Shown here piece by piece: positions 6,322 through 13,375 of a stretch of 13,475 bases of DNA. Position 1 is the first letter of the stretch. Each line of letters starts with the position of its first letter. The notes beneath the pieces are model-generated. The model saw nothing but the letters and a program-made list of their open reading frames with translations, searched no databases and was not told where the DNA came from. The DNA comes from Betaproteobacteria bacterium (GTDB lineage: Bacteria; Pseudomonadota; Gammaproteobacteria; Burkholderiales; SG8-41): the NCBI GenBank assembly GCA_025353085.1, contig JANXRI010000417.1:1-13475 (forward strand), in the 5' to 3' direction. The translations under genes were made by a program, and so were the position numbers.

Positions 6322-7347
6322 ATGAGCGACATCGTCGAGGCGTGCATCGAGCAGGCACGCAAACACGCGAAACGTCTGGTGTTTCCCGAGGGCAACGACG
6401 AGCGCATCGTCGCGGCGGCGCGACGCTTGCTAGACGATCGGATTGCATTGCCGGTATTGCTCGGTGCACGCATTGAAATTGAAGCCGCAGCAGCGCGTGC
6501 GGGCGTTGCGCTCGATGGCCTCACCACGATCGACCCGCAGGACAGTACGCGAAACGAAGCATACGCCGCGCTCTATGCGGCGAGCCGCCCGGACACGAAT
6601 CCGAAAATTGTCGCCCGCCTGGTGCGCAAGTCACTGTTTCACGCTGGCATGATGGTCAAGGCGCAAGATGCTGACGCGATGATTGCCGGCGTGGCTCATC
6701 CGACCGGACGCGTGATCGAGGCGGGGCTGCTGACGGTGGGTCTTGCACTAGGCATGCGCATGCCGTCGAGCTTTTTCCTGATGGTTGTGCCCGGTCGCGA
6801 CGGCGGTCCGCCGCGAAACTTTATCTACGCGGACTGCGCGGTGAACGTGGATCCCGATGCGGAGACGCTCGCAGACATTGCGCTTGCGTCCGCCGAAACC
6901 TGCCGCGCGCTGTTGCATGAAGAACCGCGCGTGGCGTTGTTGTCGTTTTCGACCAAAGGCAGCGCTCAGCATGCGCGCATCGACAAGATCACACGCGCAT
7001 TAGCAATCGCGCGCGAACGCGCGCCGGACCTTGCGATCGACGGTGAGCTGCAGGTCGATGCCGCGCTGTTGCCACAGGCGGCGGCGAAAAAACTAAAGGA
7101 CCCGGGCGCTGTCGCGGGCCGCGCAAATGTGCTCGTGTTCCCCGACCTTGACGCGGGCAACATCGGCTACAAGCTGACCCAGTACATGGCCGGCGCGCGC
7201 GCAGTGGGACCGGTGCTGCAGGGCTTCGCCCGGCCCCTCTCGGACTTGTCGCGCGGCGCGAGCGTTGACGACATTATCGCTACGGCGGCGATCGTGCTTG
7301 CGCGCGCTCGATCACCTTGCAGCGCAGGCGCCTCGCCTGTTCAGTAA
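6322..7347 (+). CDS. pta: Phosphate acetyltransferase (short form)
   Basis: Interconverts acetyl-CoA plus phosphate with acetyl-phosphate plus CoA in the cytoplasm; the product is used by acetate kinase. Seen in 341 residues: one PTA_PTB domain covering nearly the whole protein, from RLVFPEGNDERI (18-29) through DADAMIAGVAHPTGRVIEAGL (117-135; only key residues matter), YADCAVNVDPD (169-179), LSFSTKGSA (207-215) and PVLQGFARPLSDLSRG (297-312). S310, R311 and the following Asp pair correspond to the catalytic Ser/Arg/Asp of characterised Pta enzymes. It is the single-domain class, without the long N-terminal regulatory domains of E. coli Pta. The ATG has no strong ribosome site. The family normally ends soon after DDIIATAAI; here residues 334-339 (SAGASP) and the stop are supplied by an inverted repeat. 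It is convergent with the citrate synthase gene. No ackA is present in the window. Confidence 0.93.
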   Translation: MSDIVEACIEQARKHAKRLVFPEGNDERIVAAARRLLDDRIALPVLLGARIEIEAAAARAGVALDGLTTIDPQDSTRNEAYAALYAASRPDTNPKIVARLVRKSLFHAGMMVKAQDADAMIAGVAHPTGRVIEAGLLTVGLALGMRMPSSFFLMVVPGRDGGPPRNFIYADCAVNVDPDAETLADIALASAETCRALLHEEPRVALLSFSTKGSAQHARIDKITRALAIARERAPDLAIDGELQVDAALLPQAAAKKLKDPGAVAGRANVLVFPDLDAGNIGYKLTQYMAGARAVGPVLQGFARPLSDLSRGASVDDIIATAAIVLARARSPCSAGASPVQ

Positions 7348-7373
7348 ACGACAGCAGGCGTGGCGCCTGCGCT
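7321..7373. repeat. Inverted repeat enclosing the pta stop codon
   Basis: The arms AGCGCAGGCGCCTCGCCTG (7321-7339) and CAGGCGTGGCGCCTGCGCT (7355-7373) are inverted and match at 18 of 19 positions. The loop (7340-7354) holds the pta TAA (7345-7347). The arm composition (AGCGCAGGCGCC-CGCCTG) resembles dispersed REP-type palindromes. Lying between convergent genes, it may act as a bidirectional transcription barrier; no T-tract is present. The rest of the gap to 7449 shows nothing recognisable. Confidence 0.75.
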
Positions 7374-7449
7374 ACGCAGACAAACAACGGTCGCGCGGGT
7401 TGAGGCAGATGCGCGGCACGCAGCGCGTCGACCAATAAACGAAGCCGGT

Positions 7450-8592
7450 CTAACGCTTTTCTATCGGCACGTAGTCGCGCGGCTCGGCGCCGTTATAGAG
7501 GGTGAGCGGCCGCAGCAGGATGTTGTTTTCGAGTTGCTCGATCACCTGCACCGTCCAGCCCGGCACGCGTCCCACCGCAAAAATCGGCACGAACAAATCC
7601 TCAGCGATGCCGTTCAGGAAATACACGACACCCGCGTAGAAATCGACGTTAACGTTTACGCCGTGCCGCGCGTAGGGATGCATCGCATTGACGACCGCCT
7701 CGAGGATCAAATACCACTGCGGCTGGCCCATTTCGCGCGAAAGTTTTTCGACGCCCGCGCGCATATGGCGCGCGCGCGGATCTTCGGCACGATAAACGCG
7801 GTGGCCGAAGCCCATCACGGGTTCCTTGTTTGCGCGCTTGGCTTTGACGTAGTCCGCCGCTTTGGACGCGTCGCCGATTTCCTGCGCCATGCGCATCACG
7901 TTCTCAGCGGCGCCGCCGTGTGCCGGGCCGGCAAGCGCCGCAATGGCTGCTGTAATCGCACCGTGCAAATCCGCGTCGGTGCCGGCGACCACACGCGCGG
8001 CAAACGATGATGCATTCGAGCCATGTTCCGCATGCAACACCATGTCGAGGTCCATCAAACGCGCAGCATCGGCGCTCGGCTCCTTACCTTTCAACATGAA
8101 TAAAAAGTTGGCTGCGTGCCCGAGCCGCGGGTTAGGCGCTACCAATTCGCGGCCATTGCGAATGTGGTCATGCGCGGCGACGATCATCGGGACCTGGGCC
8201 GTGAGGCGAACGCCCTTGCGCAAGGTCGCCGCCACCGATTTATCGGCGGTCTCGGGATCGAACGCGGCCAGCGCGGACACCGCGGTTCGCAGCACGTCCA
8301 TCGGGTGAGCATGCTTGATCGTCCGAATCACTTCGTAGATCTGCGGCGGCAGCGCGCGCGCGGCTTTGAGCTCCGCATCGAATGCCGCGAGCTCCGCGCG
8401 CGCAGGTAATTCGCCCTTCAGCAGCAAATAACAGGTTTCTTCGATTGTCGAGTGCTCGGCCAACTCGTGGATCGAGTAGCCGCGATAACGCAATTCGCCG
8501 TTGCGGCCGTCGATATAGCACACGCGCGAGCGGTCGAAGTACACGCCTTTAAGTCCGCGATGTATTTCGACCTTTTCATTGATCTCTTCCAT
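7450..8592 (-). CDS. Citrate synthase family enzyme (citrate/2-methylcitrate synthase, short form)
   Basis: Condenses oxaloacetate with acetyl-CoA (citrate synthase) or propionyl-CoA (methylcitrate synthase) in the cytoplasm. Seen in 380 residues: N-terminal HRGLKGVYFDRSRVCYIDG and LRYRGYSIHELAEHST; the catalytic triad as H225 in GPAHGGA, H264 in GFGHRVY and D317 in NVNVDFYAG; and C-terminal GWTVQVIEQLENN with RPLTLYNG. All catalytic residues are present. The length fits the short forms (PrpC about 389, Gram-positive citrate synthase) rather than the hexameric GltA of about 427 with its extra N-terminal domain. No prpB or acnD is nearby, so acetyl-CoA is the simpler guess, but substrate cannot be settled from sequence alone. 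The ATG has AGAGGAAG 7 nt upstream. It lies 141 bp downstream of the MaoC-Pta fusion on the same strand and is convergent with pta. Confidence 0.93.
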   Translation of the reverse strand: MEEINEKVEIHRGLKGVYFDRSRVCYIDGRNGELRYRGYSIHELAEHSTIEETCYLLLKGELPARAELAAFDAELKAARALPPQIYEVIRTIKHAHPMDVLRTAVSALAAFDPETADKSVAATLRKGVRLTAQVPMIVAAHDHIRNGRELVAPNPRLGHAANFLFMLKGKEPSADAARLMDLDMVLHAEHGSNASSFAARVVAGTDADLHGAITAAIAALAGPAHGGAAENVMRMAQEIGDASKAADYVKAKRANKEPVMGFGHRVYRAEDPRARHMRAGVEKLSREMGQPQWYLILEAVVNAMHPYARHGVNVNVDFYAGVVYFLNGIAEDLFVPIFAVGRVPGWTVQVIEQLENNILLRPLTLYNGAEPRDYVPIEKR

Positions 8593-8599
8593 GATTTTG

Positions 8600-8607
8600 C
8601 TTCCTCT
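8600..8607 (-). promoter_or_regulatory. Shine-Dalgarno of the citrate synthase gene
   Basis: On the minus strand AGAGGAAG ends 7 nt before ATG 8592. It is the strongest ribosome site on the minus strand in this window and supports that start. Confidence 0.75.
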
Positions 8608-8726
8608 GCGTTCAGGTTGTTTCGTCAGACGATGATGCGAGCGCAGCTACGGTTGGCGCCGATCAGCATCGCTGCAGTGCCAATATAATAACCGGCGACG
8701 CCTCACCGCTGGTACAGAGCCGAAAC

Positions 8727-8751
8727 AAAACGCTCACCGCGCCGGCGTTTT
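8727..8751 (-). terminator. Possible intrinsic terminator overlapping the end of the MaoC-Pta gene
   Basis: On the minus strand AAAACGC (8751-8745) pairs with GCGTTTT (8733-8727) around an 11-nt GC-rich loop, followed by GTTTC. The stem spans the TGA stop (8736-8734). The U-rich 3' arm resembles an intrinsic terminator, but the following U-run is short. If functional, the downstream citrate synthase gene needs its own promoter. Confidence 0.4.
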
Positions 8752-10170
8752 GATCCGGGCGAGCGCGCTCACGGTGGAAGTTTTGCCTGATTGTTTGTGG
8801 TGCACCAGCAGGAGAGCGACTGCACAGGATGCGAGTCGCGTTTGAACAGTATCCGCGCGACTCGTCAACACGATCGGAACTGTCGCGCCAAGCACGATGG
8901 CCGCAGTCTGCGCGTCGGCGAGATATTCAAGTTGCTTGGCCAGCATATTGCCCGCTTCAAGATCGGGGACGACGAGGATGTCGGCGCGCCCGGCGACCGC
9001 CGATTTGATGCCCTTAGTCCTGGCGGCCACGATCGAGACGGCATTGTCGAATGCGAGCGGGCCGTCGAGCACGCCGCCGGTGATTTGCCCGCGATCGGCC
9101 ATCTTGCAAAGCGCTGCTGCATCGATGGTCGAGCGCTGCTTCGACATCACCGTTTCGACTGCGGCGAGAATCGCCACCTTCGGCTCGGGCACTTGCAACA
9201 CCTGCGCGAGTTCTATCGCGTTCTGCACGATGTCGGCTTTTTCGTCGAGCGTCGGCGCTATGTTGATCGCGGCATCGGTGATTAGCAGCATGCGCGGATA
9301 CGTCGGCACATCCATGATGAACACATGGCTGATCCGGCGTTCGGTGCGCAGGCCGGTTTCGCTGGCAACGACCTCAGCCATCAGTTCATCGGTATGCAGG
9401 CTGCCTTTCATTAAAGCTTCGACCGCGCCCTCGCGCGCCATCGCTACTGCGCACTTGGCGGCGGCATGGCTGTGGGCAACATCGACGATGCGGTAGGCGC
9501 TGATGTCGGTGTCGCCGGCGCGCGCCACTGCGTGGATTTTTGCGAGCGGTCCGATCAGCACCGGCACAATGAGGTTCGCTTGAGCCGCTTTCACCGCGCC
9601 CATGAGCGAATCGTGATCGCAGGGATGCACGACCGCCATCGATATCGGCTGCGGCGCCGCCGCCATCGCAATCAGGCGCCGGTATTGCGAAGTCTTGTCG
9701 TTCATGCGCACTTCGGGCAAACCCATGCGCTGCCGCCGTACTTTTTCTCGCGGCGCCATGACTTCGGCGGTGCCGCTCATCACGATGAGATCATTCTGAT
9801 TGACGCAGCGGCAATCGAACGTCACGTGGTTGTGATGGTCGAATTTTCCCGTCACGGTGACGGTAACCGTGATCGTATCGCCAAGCGCGACGGGCCGCGC
9901 GAAGTGCAAAGACTGGTCAATGTAGACAGTGCCGGGCCCGGGCAATTGCGTGCAGAGCACGTTCGAGATGAGCGTGCCGCTCCACATGCCGTCCGCGATG
10001 ACTTCCTGGAACAGTCCGCTCTTCGCATACTCGGGATCGAGGTGCGAAGGACTCATGTCGCCAGAGATCGCGGCGAAAAGTTGAATGTCTTCGAGCTTCA
10101 GCGTGTGCACGATGCTCGCCGTGTCGCCGATCGCAATTTCGTCGTAGGGTCGGTTTTCGATGTAGTCCAT
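8734..10170 (-). CDS. MaoC-like (R)-enoyl-CoA hydratase fused to phosphate acetyl/butyryltransferase
   Basis: A two-domain protein of 478 residues. Residues 1 to about 150 form a MaoC/PhaJ-type hotdog hydratase domain with the D-x4-H dyad as D38 and H43 in SGDMSPSHLDPEYA, followed by GMWSGTLISNVL. Residues about 165-470 form a PTA_PTB phosphotransacylase domain (SLMGAVKAAQ, ALMKGSLHTDELM, PRMLLITDAAINIAPTLDEK, GRADILVVPDLEAGNMLAKQL). This architecture is known as bifunctional enoyl-CoA hydratase/phosphate acetyltransferase. The partner enzyme and physiological acyl group are uncertain; short-chain or PHB-related acyl-CoA metabolism is an inference. The second domain resembles phosphotransbutyrylase more than the neighbouring Pta. 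Start: ATG 10170 (MDYIENRPYDEIAIGD) fits the family. ATG 10212 adds 14 unconserved residues and lies upstream of a possible -10 box. Neither has a clear ribosome site. It is upstream of citrate synthase and divergent from the FmdB gene. Confidence 0.9.
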   Translation of the reverse strand: MDYIENRPYDEIAIGDTASIVHTLKLEDIQLFAAISGDMSPSHLDPEYAKSGLFQEVIADGMWSGTLISNVLCTQLPGPGTVYIDQSLHFARPVALGDTITVTVTVTGKFDHHNHVTFDCRCVNQNDLIVMSGTAEVMAPREKVRRQRMGLPEVRMNDKTSQYRRLIAMAAAPQPISMAVVHPCDHDSLMGAVKAAQANLIVPVLIGPLAKIHAVARAGDTDISAYRIVDVAHSHAAAKCAVAMAREGAVEALMKGSLHTDELMAEVVASETGLRTERRISHVFIMDVPTYPRMLLITDAAINIAPTLDEKADIVQNAIELAQVLQVPEPKVAILAAVETVMSKQRSTIDAAALCKMADRGQITGGVLDGPLAFDNAVSIVAARTKGIKSAVAGRADILVVPDLEAGNMLAKQLEYLADAQTAAIVLGATVPIVLTSRADTVQTRLASCAVALLLVHHKQSGKTSTVSALARIKTPAR

Positions 10171-10203
10171 GGCGGGGAAGGAGAGGGCAGACGAGCAACG
10201 CGG

Positions 10204-10209
10204 ATTATG
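10204..10209 (-). promoter_or_regulatory. Possible -10 box (CATAAT) for the MaoC-Pta gene
   Basis: On the minus strand GCATAATCC matches TATAAT at five of six positions. It lies about 34 nt upstream of ATG 10170, which would give a leader of roughly 27 nt. The -35 is poor. If real, it excludes the upstream ATG at 10212. Confidence 0.3.
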
Positions 10210-10283
10210 CATGGGCAGTTCGGCGAAGGCTATTGTCGAAGGTGCCCGAGAGCATGCGCCGACACACCCGAATTGTGCGACCG

Positions 10284-10296
10284 AACCCAGTGGGTT
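10284..10296. promoter_or_regulatory. Short dyad in the MaoC-Pta/FmdB divergent region
   Basis: AACCCA-G-TGGGTT is a perfect 6-bp dyad around one base. It sits about midway between the two divergent starts, upstream of the FmdB -10. It could be an operator half-site pair; nothing links it to a known regulator. Confidence 0.25.
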
Positions 10297-10358
10297 TCAG
10301 CGCTTGGTTTCGCGCGCGTTCAGCCCCATTTGTGTCGCGGCGACCAGCGCTTTTCCGC

Positions 10359-10364
10359 TATAAT
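10359..10364 (+). promoter_or_regulatory. Consensus -10 box TATAAT upstream of the FmdB gene
   Basis: A perfect TATAAT, 27 nt before ATG 10392 (CGCTATAATGCC). No good -35 is seen at 16-18 bp. Its position suits a short leader for the FmdB gene and possibly the whole FmdB-DUF502-aspS run. Confidence 0.5.
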
Positions 10365-10391
10365 GCCAACCTTTTGAATTTGGGACGAATT

Positions 10392-10781
10392 ATGCCCATC
10401 TATGAGTATCGATGCGGCGCCTGCGGATTCCAGAAGGAATATCTGCAGAGGTTGAATGATGCGCCGCTCACAGAGTGCCCCGAGTGCAGTAAAGCCACGT
10501 TCAACAAAATGGTGACGGCCGCCGGCTTTCAGTTGAAAGGCAGCGGCTGGTACGCAACTGATTTTAAAAACGGGCAAGCCAAAAAAGCGGTCGACAAACC
10601 CGACTCCAATGCGGAATCCAAGTCGGATGCCAAGTCGGACTCGAAGGCGGATAAGGCCGACGACAAGCCAGCGGTGAAGGAAACAGCCAAACCGGCAGCC
10701 GACACCGCGGCCAAGTCCGCTGAAGCGCCGGCAGCGAAGCCGACACCGACACCTGCAACCACGCCGGCAACGAACACCTAG
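10392..10781 (+). CDS. FmdB-family zinc-ribbon protein with long low-complexity tail
   Basis: A small protein of 129 residues. Residues 1-42 form an FmdB/CxxC_CxxC_SSSS-type zinc ribbon: MPIYEYRCGACG with C8 and C11, then C29 and C32 (ECPECSKATFNK), followed by the family motif GSGWY (51-55). The family is widespread and its biochemical role is not settled; a regulatory role was proposed for the formamidase-linked FmdB. Residues from about 62 to 129 form a Lys/Asp/Ser then Ala/Pro/Thr-rich tail with no hydrophobic core, probably disordered; the DNA has short repeats of AAGTCGGA in it (10620-10640). The start is ATG 10392, where family similarity begins; the longer frame from 10233 has no conserved content and would run through the -10 box. 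It is followed 89 bp later by DUF502. Confidence 0.9.
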   Translation: MPIYEYRCGACGFQKEYLQRLNDAPLTECPECSKATFNKMVTAAGFQLKGSGWYATDFKNGQAKKAVDKPDSNAESKSDAKSDSKADKADDKPAVKETAKPAADTAAKSAEAPAAKPTPTPATTPATNT

Positions 10782-10870
10782 ACCGGCTTCATGGTGGCAG
10801 CGGCAGCCCCCCGAAATTAAAAACTCTGTTGGTCGCGCGGGCGTCGCGCTAGGCGTTTCGCGAGAATAAT

Positions 10871-11533
10871 GTGAGGGTGCGGTTGAAAAAGTATTTCATC
10901 ACGGGCTTGCTGATCTGGGTTCCTCTTGGCATCACGGTGTGGGTGCTGCACCTGCTCGTGAGCGCGATGGACCAGTCGCTGCTGTTGCTGCCCGAGCAGT
11001 TTCAGACGGAACACTGGCTCGGCGTGCATGTGCCGGGCATGGGCGTCGTGCTGACTTTCGTCGTGGTATTCGGCACCGGCCTCATCGCGGCCAACATGCT
11101 TGGCCAGCGGCTGCTGCGGTTTTGGGAAAATATACTCGGCCGCATTCCGGTGTTTAAGTCGATTTACAACAGCGTAAAGCAGGTGTCGGATACGCTGTTT
11201 TCGTCAAGCGGCCACGCGTTTCGCAAGGCCCTGCTCGTGCAATATCCGCGCGACGGCTCATGGACGATCGCGTTTTTGACCGGCCAGCCGGGCGGCGACG
11301 TCGTCAATCACCTGCAGGGCGAGTACTGGAGCGTATACGTGCCCACGACGCCGAACCCGACGTCGGGATTTTTTCTGATGATGCCGAAGTCCGACGTGAT
11401 CGTGCTCGATATGAGTGTTGATGAGGCGTTGAAGTACATCATCTCGATGGGCGTCGTGGCGCCCGCGATCACCGGCCGCGCCAAATTGTCCCCGCGCCCA
11501 GAGGCCCCGCCGCGCCAGGCGGCCAATCCATAA
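10871..11533 (+). CDS. DUF502 family inner-membrane protein
   Basis: A conserved membrane protein of 220 residues with unknown biochemical function. Seen: a short basic N-terminus (MRVRLKKYF); first membrane segment about 9-31 (TGLLIWVPLGITVWVLHLLV); second about 56-78 (GMGVVLTFVVVFGTGLIAAN); then a cytoplasmic-type domain with the family signatures RIPVFKSIYNSVKQVSDTL (91-109) and VPTTPNPTSGFF (157-168); and a proline-rich end. The start is GTG 10871 with a weak GAGA upstream; GTG 10877 would remove two residues and is also possible. Between FmdB and aspS, this is a gene order often seen in betaproteobacteria and suggests co-transcription, but says little about function. Confidence 0.9.
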   Translation: MRVRLKKYFITGLLIWVPLGITVWVLHLLVSAMDQSLLLLPEQFQTEHWLGVHVPGMGVVLTFVVVFGTGLIAANMLGQRLLRFWENILGRIPVFKSIYNSVKQVSDTLFSSSGHAFRKALLVQYPRDGSWTIAFLTGQPGGDVVNHLQGEYWSVYVPTTPNPTSGFFLMMPKSDVIVLDMSVDEALKYIISMGVVAPAITGRAKLSPRPEAPPRQAANP

Positions 11534-11551
11534 GCGGGCCGGCGTTTTTTT
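11520..11551 (+). terminator. Weak terminator candidate after DUF502
   Basis: CGGCC (11520-11524) pairs with GGCCG (11537-11541) over a 12-nt loop containing the DUF502 stop, followed by GCG and seven T residues (11545-11551). The T-run is good but the stem is short. It may attenuate rather than stop transcription into aspS. Confidence 0.3.
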
Positions 11552-11592
11552 CGACGGCACGATCCACTTTTTTCTATTAAACGGTTTCCATC

Positions 11593-13365
11593 ATGCGTAG
11601 CGAATATTGCGGTCTCATCAACCGCACCCACCTGAACCAGACCATCACGGTATATGGCTGGGTCCATCGCAGGCGCGACCATGGCGGCGTCATTTTTATC
11701 GACCTGCGCGACCGCGAAGGCCTGCTTCAAGTGGTGTGCGACCCGGACACGCCGGCCACGCTGCAGATCGCAGAAACCGTCCGCAACGAATTCGTCATCC
11801 GCGTCACCGGCCGAGTCCGTGAGCGGCCGGCGGGGACCGTCAACGCCAATCTCGTCAGCGGCGAAGTCGAAGTGCTCGCGGCCGAAATCGAAGTCCTCAA
11901 TCCTTCGCTCACGCCACCGTTTTTGATGGACGACGACACGTTGTCTGAAAATGTGCGGCTCGAGTACCGCTTTCTCGACTTGCGCCGGCTACAGATGCAG
12001 AAGAACCTGAAACTGCGCTATAAGACCGCGATGGCGGTTCGCGTGTTTCTCGACAAGCACGGCTTCATCGACATTGAAACACCGATGCTGACCCGCTCGA
12101 CGCCGGAAGGCGCGCGCGATTACCTGGTGCCGAGCCGCGTGCATGCCGGTAAATTTTTTGCATTGCCGCAATCGCCGCAGCTATTCAAACAGCTCCTGAT
12201 GATCTCGGGCTTCGATCGCTATTACCAGATCGTCAAATGCTTCCGTGACGAAGACTTGCGCGCCGACCGTCAGCCGGAGTTCACGCAGATCGACGTCGAG
12301 ACTTCGTTCATGACGCAGAACGAAATCATGGTGCTGATGGAAGAGCTGCTTCAAAGCGTGTTTAAAAGCGTGCTCGATATCGATTTGCCGAGCCCGTTCC
12401 CGCGCATGGCGTACGACGCAGCGATGCTGCTCTACGGTTCGGATAAGCCCGATTTGCGCGTGTCGTTAAAGCTGACCGAGCTTACCGACGCGATGAAAAC
12501 GGTCGCGTTCAAAGTGTTTTCGGGCCCCGCGAATACACCGGGCGGACGTGTCGCCGGATTGCTGGTGCCGAAGGGCTGCGAGCTTACGCGCGGTGAAATC
12601 GACGCATACACGGAATTTGTCGGCGTTTACGGGGCAAAAGGGCTTGCCTATATCAAGTTCAATGAGATCGCGAAGGGTCGCGACGGCATGCAATCGCCGG
12701 TCGTCAAAAATCTCGATGACGAAGCGCTGAAAACCATCATCGAGCGCACTGGTGCCAAGGATGGTGATCTGGTTTTTTTCGGCGCCGGCACCGCCAAAGT
12801 CGTCGCCGATGCGCTCGGTGCGTTGCGGGTAAAAATCGGCCATGAGAAAGGCCATGCGCAAGCCGGCTGGCAACCGCTGTGGATTGTCGACTTTCCGATG
12901 TTCGAATGGGATGAAGACGGCAAGCGCTGGAACGCGATGCATCATCCGTTCACGGCGCCCGCCGATGGCCATGAAGAATTTCTCGACACGGACCCCGGCC
13001 GGGCGCGCGCCAAGGCGCACGATATCGTGTTGAACGGGTGGGAACTGGGCGGCGGCTCGGTGCGGATCCATCGCCAGGACGTGCAATCGAAAGTTTTCCG
13101 CGCGCTCAACATCGACGCCGAGGAAGCGGAGGCCAAGTTCGGGTTTTTGCTGCAGGCGCTGCAGTTCGGCGCGCCGCCGCACGGCGGGATCGCATTCGGG
13201 CTTGATCGCATGGTCACGATGATGGCCGGCGCGGAGTCGATTCGCGATGTGATTGCATTTCCGAAGACCCAGCGCGCGCAGTGTCTGCTTACGCGCGCGC
13301 CCAACACGGTCGACGAGTTGCAGCTGCGGGAGCTGCACATCAGGCTGCGCCAGCCGACTCCGTAA
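11593..13365 (+). CDS. aspS: Aspartyl-tRNA synthetase (bacterial type, probably non-discriminating)
   Basis: Charges tRNA-Asp with aspartate in the cytoplasm. Seen in 590 residues, the same length as E. coli AspRS: N-terminal OB-fold anticodon-binding domain (about 1-105, GWVHRRRDHGGVIFIDLRDREG); class II motif 1 region (IDIETPMLTRSTPEGARDY, 159-177); QSPQLFKQ (193-200) for aspartate/ATP binding; motif 2 FRDEDLRADRQPEFTQ (217-232); the bacterial GAD insertion (about 288-425); and motif 3 GIAFGLDRM (533-541). H30 and G81 match the residues reported for non-discriminating AspRS (which also charge tRNA-Asn), unlike the E. coli enzyme; this is an inference and would require GatCAB elsewhere. The ATG start fits the family; no clear Shine-Dalgarno sequence is seen. 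The next gene starts 10 bp after the stop. Confidence 0.97.
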   Translation: MRSEYCGLINRTHLNQTITVYGWVHRRRDHGGVIFIDLRDREGLLQVVCDPDTPATLQIAETVRNEFVIRVTGRVRERPAGTVNANLVSGEVEVLAAEIEVLNPSLTPPFLMDDDTLSENVRLEYRFLDLRRLQMQKNLKLRYKTAMAVRVFLDKHGFIDIETPMLTRSTPEGARDYLVPSRVHAGKFFALPQSPQLFKQLLMISGFDRYYQIVKCFRDEDLRADRQPEFTQIDVETSFMTQNEIMVLMEELLQSVFKSVLDIDLPSPFPRMAYDAAMLLYGSDKPDLRVSLKLTELTDAMKTVAFKVFSGPANTPGGRVAGLLVPKGCELTRGEIDAYTEFVGVYGAKGLAYIKFNEIAKGRDGMQSPVVKNLDDEALKTIIERTGAKDGDLVFFGAGTAKVVADALGALRVKIGHEKGHAQAGWQPLWIVDFPMFEWDEDGKRWNAMHHPFTAPADGHEEFLDTDPGRARAKAHDIVLNGWELGGGSVRIHRQDVQSKVFRALNIDAEEAEAKFGFLLQALQFGAPPHGGIAFGLDRMVTMMAGAESIRDVIAFPKTQRAQCLLTRAPNTVDELQLRELHIRLRQPTP

Positions 13366-13375
13366 GGTCGATGCC

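Noticed and set aside
10171..10212. Upstream ATG for the MaoC-Pta fusion
   Set aside because: It adds 14 residues (MHNPRCSSALSFPA) before the family start and lies upstream of the candidate -10 box; no ribosome site.
10233..10391. Longer FmdB frame starting at 10233
   Set aside because: The extra N-terminal residues are unlike the family and span a consensus -10 box; the zinc ribbon begins at MPIYEYRC.
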